Notes under the pieces: model-generated
Seen by the model: the letters and a program-made list of their open reading frames with translations, nothing else
What the model was told of the DNA's origin: nothing
The model's database searches: none
Made by a program: the position numbers and the translations under genes
In this document: positions 49,591-57,549 of the stretch, piece after piece
How positions within the stretch are numbered: position 1 is the first letter of the stretch
How the letters are laid out: the number at the start of each line of letters is the position of its first letter
Origin: Armatimonadota bacterium
Lineage (GTDB): Bacteria; Armatimonadota; HRBIN16
Length of the DNA: 64,000 bases
Direction of reading: 5' to 3'
Assembly: GCA_026003175.1 (NCBI GenBank)
Contig: BPGT01000003.1
Span: 62,001 to 126,000 of the forward strand

Positions 49591-50472
49591 TCAGGGAGTG
49601 GTGTAGCTGGCGCCACGTTCCAGCAGCATCTCCAGCTGCCGGGGCGCAACGCGGCTGATATCGTAGTTGGCGATGAACAGCTCTTTGCCCGGCAGAGCAC
49701 GTCCCTGCTTGTAGTTGTTCATCCCGTACTGCAGCGTCCATTCCAGCATGTACGCCCCTTTGAACAACTCGCGCACTTGCGGACAATCATCGTAGGTGAT
49801 GAGCCACCGATGCGGGCAGCGGCGCATCGTTTGCGCAAAGCGCTCGTGATCAAAGTTCAGGTGCAGTTCTCCGCGCCGACCGTAGAGACGGGAGTCAGCA
49901 ACGGAGTAATAGGGGGGATCCAGAAAGAGAAAAGCCCGCTCCCCCGGAGCCGTCACCACCTCGGCGTAGTCCAGACAGGTAATTCGCACATCGCTTAGCA
50001 CCAGTGCGACACGCGCCAGGTTTCGAATGGCGGAGATGGTAAACCTGTCATGAAACGCGCCTTCCGAGTAGCCACCGGAATCCACCGTGCCTGAGAAAGT
50101 GATCCGATTCAGCACAAAAAAGCGCACCGCGCGCTCAAACTCGTCTCCGGTGCCGTACTTTTCCAGCAAGCTGTAGAAAAGCTCGCGTCCATCTGTCGCC
50201 TGTTCGCGGATGCGCATTACCGCCCTGACCAGTTCGGCGTTTCGAGTTTGCGCCATCTTCCAGAAGCAGTACAACTCGTAGTTTACATCATTTATCCAGT
50301 ACAGGCGGTCAGGATAGAGCTGTTTCACCCTCAGAAAGACGGAACCTCCCCCTACCATCGGCTCGCGAAACTCCGCGAAGTCAGCAGGGATAAGAGGCAA
50401 AATCTGCGGCAACGCCCGCGATTTACCTCCTGGGTAACGCAATGGAGTGGTCACAAATGCAGTTTTAGCCAT
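49591..50472 (-). CDS. D12-class DNA adenine methyltransferase
   Basis: 293 residues from the ATG at 50472. Motif order and content of the alpha class: RYPGGKSR (12-19), EPMVGGGSVF (37-46) as AdoMet site, and catalytic LDPPYYSV. Methylates N6 of adenine, commonly in GATC-like sites. It overlaps the end of the nuclease gene by 8 bases on the same strand, so the two form a restriction-modification pair. Confidence 0.9.
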   Translation of the reverse strand: MAKTAFVTTPLRYPGGKSRALPQILPLIPADFAEFREPMVGGGSVFLRVKQLYPDRLYWINDVNYELYCFWKMAQTRNAELVRAVMRIREQATDGRELFYSLLEKYGTGDEFERAVRFFVLNRITFSGTVDSGGYSEGAFHDRFTISAIRNLARVALVLSDVRITCLDYAEVVTAPGERAFLFLDPPYYSVADSRLYGRRGELHLNFDHERFAQTMRRCPHRWLITYDDCPQVRELFKGAYMLEWTLQYGMNNYKQGRALPGKELFIANYDISRVAPRQLEMLLERGASYTTP

Positions 50473-51214
50473 CGTGTGTTCCTGCTCCCTCAATAACGAC
50501 GGGCACGTTAATGCGCCTTGATTCTTCGTTCAGCCAGTGCAGAATAGAGCGTGTTCTTGGTGGTACGTTCCACTTTCCAGCGCACTCTTTGATAGCGCTT
50601 GCCTCAGCGGGAAGCCGCAGACTTCCCTGCAGCCGATTACTTGTCAATCGCAACTCTACTAAGGTGGATACAGAGTGTCCACCTACCCTGACGTTTTCCA
50701 GATGCGAGAAAAGAAGCAGTTTGAATAAACCGTCTTTGATGTCGCTGATAGCAGGTAAGAAAGCGCGAGAGGTGTTCTTGCACTCGCGTATGACCAGTGT
50801 ATCATTGTTCACCAGGTAAACCTCGTCTGCGGTAAGGTAATAAACTCCTCCGAGGTAGTTCGTCAGGTGAAATAGGGCTTTCGTACCGCTAACCGACAGG
50901 TTCTCACTCTCATGTTGAGTGACGGTTTCGTGCTGCGCTGAGAGATGCGAACGACGAAGCGTCAGATCACGGAAGCGGTCGATGTCGAGCAGGTCTGGTG
51001 TTTCAGCACTCCTTACCGAAGCGAGGAAAGCACGGTGGGCTTCTTCTGAATGCATTGAGACCTTTAGCTTCTGGGCTATCCGCTTATACGCCTCCATAGC
51101 CCGCTCGTAGACAGGTATGAAGTCCCTTTGAAAGTGCTCCTGATTCCAGTGGTGGGCATCGAGCTTGTATTCGATGATACGTTCCATTTGGGTGCGGATG
51201 TAATCGTTGTCCAT
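50465..51214 (-). CDS. type II restriction endonuclease, possibly with frameshifted N-terminus
   Basis: 249 residues from the ATG at 51214. A PD-(D/E)xK-type core is seen: EVYLVNNDTLVIRECKNTSR with D138 and E144-x-K146. Nothing else identifies the site it cuts, but the coupled D12 adenine methylase implies an adenine-containing target. The chosen ATG has a poor ribosome site. A better start (51359) opens a 40-codon frame that ends at a TGA (51237) inside a GAAGAAGAG purine run, so the real protein may begin there and be shifted by one base. Confidence 0.7.
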   Translation of the reverse strand: MDNDYIRTQMERIIEYKLDAHHWNQEHFQRDFIPVYERAMEAYKRIAQKLKVSMHSEEAHRAFLASVRSAETPDLLDIDRFRDLTLRRSHLSAQHETVTQHESENLSVSGTKALFHLTNYLGGVYYLTADEVYLVNNDTLVIRECKNTSRAFLPAISDIKDGLFKLLLFSHLENVRVGGHSVSTLVELRLTSNRLQGSLRLPAEASAIKECAGKWNVPPRTRSILHWLNEESRRINVPVVIEGAGTHDG

Positions 51215-51236
51215 GCATTGACGAGTAATGCGAGTT

Positions 51237-51359
51237 TCACTCTTCTTCTGTGCATTCGTATACCATGCCAAGATGATGTAAATATTGGCTAGGTTGCCCC
51301 GAGAAAAGCAAGCTACGTATTTTGCCTTCCACAAGAAGTTGCGCTTGTTGTTCTGGCAT
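51237..51359 (-). pseudogene. probable detached N-terminus of the restriction endonuclease
   Basis: 40 codons: MPEQQAQLLVEGKIRSLLFS... to ...MVYECTEEE, stop TGA. It looks like real protein sequence with GGGTGAT before its ATG. A single extra base within GAAGAAGAGTG would join it to the frame that continues KSETRITRQCMDNDY into the nuclease. Confidence 0.5.
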
Positions 51360-51422
51360 AAGATCACCCATTTTTATTGTAGCAGGCGTTCATCAGGTGA
51401 GCAAGCTGGTATCTCGCCCACT

Positions 51423-51451
51423 TTGAGCTCCCTGCGCACCTGTGGTATAAT
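51423..51451 (+). promoter_or_regulatory. rpmE promoter
   Basis: TTGAGC, 17 bases, consensus TATAAT, about 45 bases before the rpmE start, in the gap between the nuclease (minus) and rpmE (plus). Confidence 0.7.
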
Positions 51452-51495
51452 CACGCAGTGGGCAGAGTGCCGATAATCAGGGAGGAAGATTCGGG

Positions 51496-51699
51496 ATGAA
51501 GCAAGGCATCCATCCAGAATACAAGATTGCGACGGTGACCTGCGCGTGCGGAAATACCTTCACCACGCGCTCGATCAAAGAAGAGATTCACGTCGAAATC
51601 TGCTCGCAGTGCCACCCGTTCTTCACGGGCAAGCAGAAGATTGTGGACACCGGCGGGCGCGTGGAGCGGTTCCTGCGTAAGTACGGCCTGCAAGGGTAG
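51496..51699 (+). CDS. rpmE: 50S ribosomal protein L31
   Basis: 67 residues, zinc-containing C+ form: CACGNTF and [13 protein letters not shown] supply four cysteines. GGGAGGAAG precedes the ATG. Followed at 30 bases by DUF1385, the order also common in Firmicutes. Confidence 0.97.
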   Translation: MKQGIHPEYKIATVTCACGNTFTTRSIKEEIHVEICSQCHPFFTGKQKIVDTGGRVERFLRKYGLQG

Positions 51700-51728
51700 T
51701 GCGGTCACCCCGCCCACAGGAGGGCGCG

Positions 51729-52637
51729 ATGAAAGAAAATCTGCAATACGGCGGGCAGGCGGTCATCGAGGGAGTGATGATGCGCAGTCCGCGATACTTC
51801 GCGGTAGCATGCCGCCACCCGAACGGCGAGATTGTGCTCAAGCTGGAAGACCTCGCCAACTCGTGGTTGTCGCGCTTGAAATGGCTCAATCGTCCCTTCC
51901 TGCGGGGAACGCTGGCGCTACTGGACGCGATGGCGTTGGGCATCCGCGCGTTGCGCTTTTCCGCTGACGTGCAACTGGAGGAACAAACGCAAACCGTCCA
52001 GCAGAAGCGCATTAACGACCTTGCGGTCGGCTCCACGATGATAGTGGGGCTGCTGGTGGGGTTAGGGCTGTTTGTGGCGTTGCCTACCGCGTTGACCCAG
52101 CTGCTCCCCTGGAAGAATCCCGTGCTGCTCAACATGCTGGACGGGGTGGTTCGCATCACCTTGTTCATCGGCTACGTGATGGCGGTAGGGAGCCTGAAAG
52201 AGATTCGGCGCGTGTTCCAGTATCATGGCGCGGAACACAAGGCGATTAACGCCTTCGAGGCGGGGTTGCCTTTGACAATGGAGAACGCAAAGGCGCAGTC
52301 ACGCATCCATCCCCGCTGCGGCACCAGCTTCGTGATGGTGGTTCTGATACTGGCTATCTTCGTGTTCTCGCTCACCGGCCGCCCGCCGATATGGATACGC
52401 ATTCCCTTGCATATCGCGCTGTTGCCTCTGGTGGCGGGTATTGCCTACGAGGCCATCAAGTTCGCGGGCAGGCACAAGGATTCACGCTTCACGCGCTGGT
52501 TGCTCGCGCCCGGCTTGTGGAGCCAGTATATCACCACCCGCGAGCCAGAGGAGGCTCAGATAGAGGTCGCTCTGCGCGCCCTGCAGGCGGTGGTGGAGCA
52601 GGAACAGCAGACGAGTGAAGTGGTTTCGGTGGCGTAG
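51729..52637 (+). CDS. DUF1385 family membrane protein
   Basis: 302 residues from the ATG at 51729. The opening YGGQAVIEGVMMRSP is the family signature; four hydrophobic segments follow (e.g. STMIVGLLVGLGLFVALP, FVMVVLILAIFVFSL), with YHGAEHKAINAFE and HPRCGTSF between them. Function unknown; conserved behind rpmE and before prfA in many bacteria. Its 3' end overlaps the convergent AMMECR1 gene by 107 bases. Confidence 0.93.
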   Translation: MKENLQYGGQAVIEGVMMRSPRYFAVACRHPNGEIVLKLEDLANSWLSRLKWLNRPFLRGTLALLDAMALGIRALRFSADVQLEEQTQTVQQKRINDLAVGSTMIVGLLVGLGLFVALPTALTQLLPWKNPVLLNMLDGVVRITLFIGYVMAVGSLKEIRRVFQYHGAEHKAINAFEAGLPLTMENAKAQSRIHPRCGTSFVMVVLILAIFVFSLTGRPPIWIRIPLHIALLPLVAGIAYEAIKFAGRHKDSRFTRWLLAPGLWSQYITTREPEEAQIEVALRALQAVVEQEQQTSEVVSVA

Positions 52638-53160
52638 GTTCTTCTATCGTATACACCCGAAACACGTAGACCTCCACCGGCTCTCCTTCGTGAATGCCTG
52701 CTTTTTGCCTTGCCAGGGTAAGCATCCGTCGCACTGTGCGCCCTTCATGTGGTAGCACCAGCGCACTACGCCCCCCGCTTCTGACGAGCACGCCGTGTTC
52801 GCGTGGGCGGATGCGGGCAGGCGAGGTGGGTTGAGGCGGACTAATGACAATGGTGAGGATGATTCTCGCCCTGTCCACTTCCTCTGCCCGCAGGGGAGGG
52901 AAGCGTGTATCGCGGGTGGTTACCCCTCTCGCTACCGCCACAATCTCCTCGGCGATGTGGCGATGTTGAGGTTCCAGCGTGCCCCAGCAGGCGCGCAATT
53001 TGCCCTCTCGCACGAGCGTCAGGAATACGCCGGCGCGACGTGTAATGAGCTCGTGCGGCAGGTCGCGCGGCAGGCGGTATGGTCTACCGTGTACAGCTGC
53101 CTCCAGAGCGCCTCGGGCGAGGGTAAGTAGTTGCTTGCGCTGTGCAGGTGGTATCATCAC
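52531..53160 (-). CDS. AMMECR1-domain protein
   Basis: 209 residues. Residues 8-175 fit the AMMECR1 domain (LARGALEAAV, GVFLTLVREGKLRACWGTL, DTRFPPLRAEEVDRARI). The normally conserved GCIGT is ACWGT here. The last 35 residues are Pro-rich and lie opposite the end of DUF1385, so the true biological end is uncertain. Function of the family in bacteria is not established; some members act with MEMO/radical-SAM partners, not seen here. Confidence 0.8.
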   Translation of the reverse strand: MMIPPAQRKQLLTLARGALEAAVHGRPYRLPRDLPHELITRRAGVFLTLVREGKLRACWGTLEPQHRHIAEEIVAVARGVTTRDTRFPPLRAEEVDRARIILTIVISPPQPTSPARIRPREHGVLVRSGGRSALVLPHEGRTVRRMLTLARQKAGIHEGEPVEVYVFRVYTIEEPTPPKPLHSSAVPAPPPPAGRAERPLSEPPLARGW

Positions 53161-53236
53161 CCCAAAGATTTTTCACAGGAGGCTCAAAATCCTTGACGAA
53201 TGCACGGTGCCAGGAGGGGGAATATTCGTAAATCTC

Positions 53237-53265
53237 TTGTCGCCTGGCATGGACTGTGCTACGAT
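53237..53265 (+). promoter_or_regulatory. promoter of the first LacI gene
   Basis: TTGTCG, 17 bases, TACGAT, 25 bases before the ATG at 53290. An 8-bp palindrome GAATATTC lies upstream at 53220-53227 and could be an operator half-related to GAATACGTATTC, but it lacks the central CG pair. Confidence 0.55.
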
Positions 53266-53289
53266 AATATACAGATTGGGGAGAGAGCG

Positions 53290-54321
53290 ATGCACAGACG
53301 GACTCCAACCATCTGGGAAGTTGCCGAGGCAGCGGGGGTTTCCATCTCCACCGTCTCGAATGTGTTGCACGGAAAACGAGGCTTGTATTCTGCAGAGACC
53401 GCGCAGCGCGTCTGGACAGCTGTGGAGCAGTTGGGCTACCGTCCCAATCATATCGCTCGCAGTCTGGCGCGTCGGCGCACCTTCACCATCGGGGTCGTGG
53501 TAGAACAGTCACTGGGCAACGTTTCCCACAATCTGTATTTCAGCATCGTGCTGGATGGCATTTTGCAGGGCGCTACGGATCGGAATTACCAGGTCAAAAT
53601 CGTGAGGGTTCCCCTGGACTCGTATGAAAGAGCTGTGGGACACATCGAGGACGGCTCGGTAGAGGGGGTTGTTCTGGTTGCACTGCTGGCAGGCAACCCT
53701 GTTATCGAACACATGGAACACAGCAGCGTGCCCGCTGTGATGGCGGGAAGCATTCCTCCCAACGTGAAACTGCCCCGCGTGGATGTGGAGGACATTGCAG
53801 CAACCTATCAGGCGGTACGGTGGCTGATCAGCCTCGGGCATCGACGGATAGGTACCATTACAGGGGATATGAAGCAGTGGAGTGCACGGCGCCGTGAGCA
53901 GGGCTACCTGATGGCTTTGCAGGAAGCAGGTATTGAACCCCACCCATCATGGCGCTATGAGGGAGATTATCGTCTGGAAGCGGGCGAAGCGGGAGCAATG
54001 CACTTACTTCGGGCAGACCCTCCTCCTACCGCCATTGTCTGTGGTAACGACCGTATGGCTATTGGCGCTTTGCATGTGTTGCAGGAGAAGGGGGTGAAAG
54101 TACCGGAGCAAATCTCCGTACTCGGTTTCGACGATGAGGAGGCAGCAGCCTTCACCGTGCCGCCGCTGACCACCATCCGCCAGCCCATGTTCGATATCGG
54201 CTTGAGAGCCACGGAAATGTTACTGCAACAGATAGAGCAGGGCAAGCGGTTCCAGCATAGCCTGCTGCTGCCCGCCGAACTGGTAGTACGGCAAACCGTA
54301 GCTCCTCCACCACCTGATTAG
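53290..54321 (+). CDS. LacI-family transcription regulator (first)
   Basis: 343 residues from the ATG at 53290. HTH TIWEVAEAAGVSISTVSNVLHGKRG with hinge NHIARSLARRR, then a periplasmic-binding-protein core ending in IPPLTTIRQP-like PPLTTIRQPMFDIG. The effector is not evident; neighbours are the GNAT-mutarotase-like fusion and the GH13 gene on the other strand, so a sugar is likely. Confidence 0.92.
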   Translation: MHRRTPTIWEVAEAAGVSISTVSNVLHGKRGLYSAETAQRVWTAVEQLGYRPNHIARSLARRRTFTIGVVVEQSLGNVSHNLYFSIVLDGILQGATDRNYQVKIVRVPLDSYERAVGHIEDGSVEGVVLVALLAGNPVIEHMEHSSVPAVMAGSIPPNVKLPRVDVEDIAATYQAVRWLISLGHRRIGTITGDMKQWSARRREQGYLMALQEAGIEPHPSWRYEGDYRLEAGEAGAMHLLRADPPPTAIVCGNDRMAIGALHVLQEKGVKVPEQISVLGFDDEEAAAFTVPPLTTIRQPMFDIGLRATEMLLQQIEQGKRFQHSLLLPAELVVRQTVAPPPPD

Positions 54322-57300
54322 GGCAATCGGTTTACTTGTCGCAACGCCCGTCGATAAACCGTTACTCGCTCGCCGTGCCGCGCCAGCACCAGCCAGAAGA
54401 GAGCCTCTCGACACTCCCGCGGCTGGAAACGCAGTTCCGTTTCTGCCGCAAGATGTGCGCCCTCTCTACCGCAGTCCAGCACCTCCACACGACCATCTTC
54501 TGCCGGGTTTACCATGAGCAGCATAGCGCCGGTTTCTCCGTGTTGCACCGCCGCCCAGCTTGTCGCCTGCACGTCAACAGAGTAGTCACTACGGCGACGG
54601 GTTGCGACCTGCTCTGCTCGTTCATACATCGCTATCGTCCCCGTGCGCTCACCGCCAGGCTGACACCACACTGCTATTCCGAAGCGCGAACGCATCTCCG
54701 CAGGGGTGAGGTTATGCACCCGCAGCCTCACCGCAAGCAGGTTACTGCCCGGCAGGGTGAGATACTCACATTCCAGACGCAGCCAGCGCCAGTCGCGGTG
54801 TGAAGGCTGTGTGGTTACCCGAACGCCTTTCCACACAAAGCCTCGCTCTCCAACAGCCTCCACCGGTTCGCCGGTAAATACGGCATCGCTGAGCACGCGA
54901 CTCCACAACTCTCCACACAGTGGGTGGATGCCCCCAAACCAGGGATTGAACCACAGAAAAGGTCGCGGCTCAGGGTATGCGCTGAACAGATGATTCACTC
55001 CGTCCGCTTCCAGCGACACCAGTGAGCCACCGAATCGTGGGACGACCTGCAAACGCATCCAGCCGTTGTCCACAAGGTACGCTTCTCCCTCCTGCTGGGC
55101 GCAAAGCGAGGAGCGATGGTCGCCCACTTTCAGCACAGGCAGAGAGAACTCGCGCGAGGTGGTTTCTGTGTCCAGTACTGCTTGCACTGCGAAGGCGTCG
55201 TTACCGGCAAGCATGGTCACCATCTGAACCTGCTCGCGGAAGGGGTGTTGCAAGTCTACCTCTTCCAGCGCGAACTGTGCTTTTCGGAACGTCGCCAGGG
55301 GCGACCGCAGGCAGAGTGTGCCGCTCAGCGACTTCAGCCTCCGGTGATATACGCTCAGCGTGGCAATTACCTCATTTTCCAGCAACAGCAGAGGGGCGGG
55401 TTCCAGCCTAACCTCGGTGACCGGCGTAACGGGAAGTGGGGAAAGCGCCTCTTCTTCAGGATGGGTCAGTTTCCTCCACCACCGGCGTATGTCCTGCCAG
55501 TTGCCAACATCCGGCATCAGATACATCGGAGGCAGGAAGAAACTGCTTTGCGGGGGCACTTCCGGTACGATAAAGTCGTGGGTGACGCTTTCGGCATTCA
55601 TCTCCTGCTCATGGCACTCTTCCCAGACCACTCCCCTTGCGCGCCCATCTGCTTCCCAAGCAATCCACCCCTCCGCGTACTCCGACGCGCTGAGCGGCAA
55701 GTCGGCGTCACCCAGCGGGAACTCTCCCCAGCCTTCTATCGGCTCGTACAGGATGCCCTCTTTCAGGGGAATCGCTATCTGGCGGTTTCGAGGAGCAACT
55801 GTGGTGACCCGCAGCTTGCCCGAGAAGGGCGTTTCGCCGTTGTTCACCACCCGCCATTGCACCTGCACCACAGGCGACGCCGTAAGCGTAATCCACTTCT
55901 CCAGAATCAAGCGGGGTTCGTCCGCCGTGGGCATCTCTATCACGAGGGTTGCTGCGCCAGCGGACTCCTTCAGGTGCGCGCAAAAGGTTCTGGGTATCTG
56001 TTGCCACCCCTCAAAGGGCGGTCCGAGCGAGCCTGCCCACTGCCATATTGGCACCTTATCCAGCAAGCGGTGGTGAATGTACAAACTACCTTCCTTCAGC
56101 GAAACGCTGATCGTCAGCGTCTCGTTCTCCAGCACCGCCTCGTGCGATTCGGGAAGAATGCTGCCCGCCACCTTGCCCGTATCCGTCGCACGCAGGGCAA
56201 TCTGTTTGGGACGACAGCGGAGCGGCGATTCGAAACCAAGAGTCTGCGCTCTGGATGTGTCCAACGCTTCATCCACCAGCGCCTGCACAGATGAGTTGAA
56301 CGTGCCCGCTTCCAGAGGCGTGACCACCAGAGTCACTGCGCCCCAGCTCTCCGCCCCTATTTCAAACGGAACCTGACGCTCTGCCACGTGTAGCCCGGGA
56401 GGTTGTTCCACCAGCAATTTTCCCCTTACGGGAAAAGGCAGGTTGCTGCGCAGGTTGATAGTAACCTTCTCCGGCTTCCCGACGCGGAGTCCGTAGCTGT
56501 CGAACCGGATGTCTACCGCAGGCAGGATGCGCACTCCGCTGCCCAGCTCGACGGACATACCGTCTACCAACAGTGTGGAGCGGATTTTGGGGGCAGGGCG
56601 ATCCGGGTCGGAAGGGCGAGCCTGCGGGTCCAGTCGGAACTCACGTTCCAGCACCATGCGTTCTTGCACCACAGCTCCTTCCTGCACATCCAGCACGATG
56701 CCTTCCTCACCGCGGGCGACGATGCCTACCGTTATCGGCTGAGATCGCCTGTTCTCTACCTCCCAGCGTGCCGTGCTCTTCAACCCCGCTGCCAACCGTT
56801 CGCAGCCTGTGGAACACGAAACCGCCAGATGGTTCGTCTCTATCGCCGTCACCGTCTCCGCTTCGCGGTCTATCGTCACGCGCAGATACTCGCCATCCGC
56901 TTCCCACTCGTAGATATACACCGGAATACCGTTCCATCGCTGGTCATCAGGTTGCACCGACAGGTCGCGCCGGAAGGTTCGATACCAGTCGTGTCGGGCG
57001 AAGAACTGCTGAGCGATGGGCAGAGCGAGGATAGATGGCATGAAGTTCTGCATGTATACGCCGGTATCGGGTTTCCAGAAGAAGCCTGTTTTCTTGTAGA
57101 GCGGCACTGCCTGCAGGTTGCCGGGCCAGGTGTGCAGAGTGAGCTGTTTGTAACCCAGCTCCAGCGCGCGCTTCAAGAGTGTCAGAATAAGGTCGCGTCC
57201 TAACCCTTTGCCCTGATGCGAGGGGGAGACGTTCAACAGGTCAATGTAGGCTACCTCGTGCTGCCCCTTCTGCGCGTACAGGTCGCCGTAGCCGACAATC

Positions 57301-57494
57301 TGCTCGCCGTGTTCCACCACGAATATCGCCAGGCGCGAGGCATTGCCCAGCCATTGCTGGATACGCTCCGCAGTGAAAGGCACGCCGTGTGTGAAGCCTT
57401 CGGGCCAGGCCTTATCGGACTCGTTCCACATCTCGGCGAGCTTGCGGGCGTCTTCGGCATCGTCCCGACGGTATTCACGGATGGTGTATTGCAT
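54318..57494 (-). CDS. GNAT acetyltransferase fused to a ~900-residue beta-sandwich / mutarotase-like protein
   Basis: 1,058 residues, no signal peptide. Residues 1-155 are a GNAT fold with the acetyl-CoA loop QGKGLGRDLI (94-103) and LYKKTGFFW. After a linker, residues about 165-800 are stacked beta-sandwich domains resembling CARDB/alpha-2-macroglobulin-like and glycosidase accessory domains (RVGKPEKVTINLRSNLPFP, WVTLTASPVVQVQWRVVNNG). Residues about 815-1050 look like a galactose-mutarotase superwing domain (VVPRFGGSLVSLEADGVNHL, FNPWFGGIHPLCGELW). I know no described protein of this make-up. It overlaps the LacI gene by four bases at the 3' ends (convergent) and lies next to GH13. Confidence 0.72.
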   Translation of the reverse strand: MQYTIREYRRDDAEDARKLAEMWNESDKAWPEGFTHGVPFTAERIQQWLGNASRLAIFVVEHGEQIVGYGDLYAQKGQHEVAYIDLLNVSPSHQGKGLGRDLILTLLKRALELGYKQLTLHTWPGNLQAVPLYKKTGFFWKPDTGVYMQNFMPSILALPIAQQFFARHDWYRTFRRDLSVQPDDQRWNGIPVYIYEWEADGEYLRVTIDREAETVTAIETNHLAVSCSTGCERLAAGLKSTARWEVENRRSQPITVGIVARGEEGIVLDVQEGAVVQERMVLEREFRLDPQARPSDPDRPAPKIRSTLLVDGMSVELGSGVRILPAVDIRFDSYGLRVGKPEKVTINLRSNLPFPVRGKLLVEQPPGLHVAERQVPFEIGAESWGAVTLVVTPLEAGTFNSSVQALVDEALDTSRAQTLGFESPLRCRPKQIALRATDTGKVAGSILPESHEAVLENETLTISVSLKEGSLYIHHRLLDKVPIWQWAGSLGPPFEGWQQIPRTFCAHLKESAGAATLVIEMPTADEPRLILEKWITLTASPVVQVQWRVVNNGETPFSGKLRVTTVAPRNRQIAIPLKEGILYEPIEGWGEFPLGDADLPLSASEYAEGWIAWEADGRARGVVWEECHEQEMNAESVTHDFIVPEVPPQSSFFLPPMYLMPDVGNWQDIRRWWRKLTHPEEEALSPLPVTPVTEVRLEPAPLLLLENEVIATLSVYHRRLKSLSGTLCLRSPLATFRKAQFALEEVDLQHPFREQVQMVTMLAGNDAFAVQAVLDTETTSREFSLPVLKVGDHRSSLCAQQEGEAYLVDNGWMRLQVVPRFGGSLVSLEADGVNHLFSAYPEPRPFLWFNPWFGGIHPLCGELWSRVLSDAVFTGEPVEAVGERGFVWKGVRVTTQPSHRDWRWLRLECEYLTLPGSNLLAVRLRVHNLTPAEMRSRFGIAVWCQPGGERTGTIAMYERAEQVATRRRSDYSVDVQATSWAAVQHGETGAMLLMVNPAEDGRVEVLDCGREGAHLAAETELRFQPRECREALFWLVLARHGERVTVYRRALRQVNRLP

Positions 57495-57549
57495 GACGGT
57501 TTCCTCCCCAACCCAACCGTTAGGAGTGTATCGGTTCCTGAGAGGATTG

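Noticed and set aside
55116-56294. Plus-strand open frame inside the GNAT fusion gene
   Set aside because: Antisense to a continuous conserved frame, Arg/Gln-rich, no start context.
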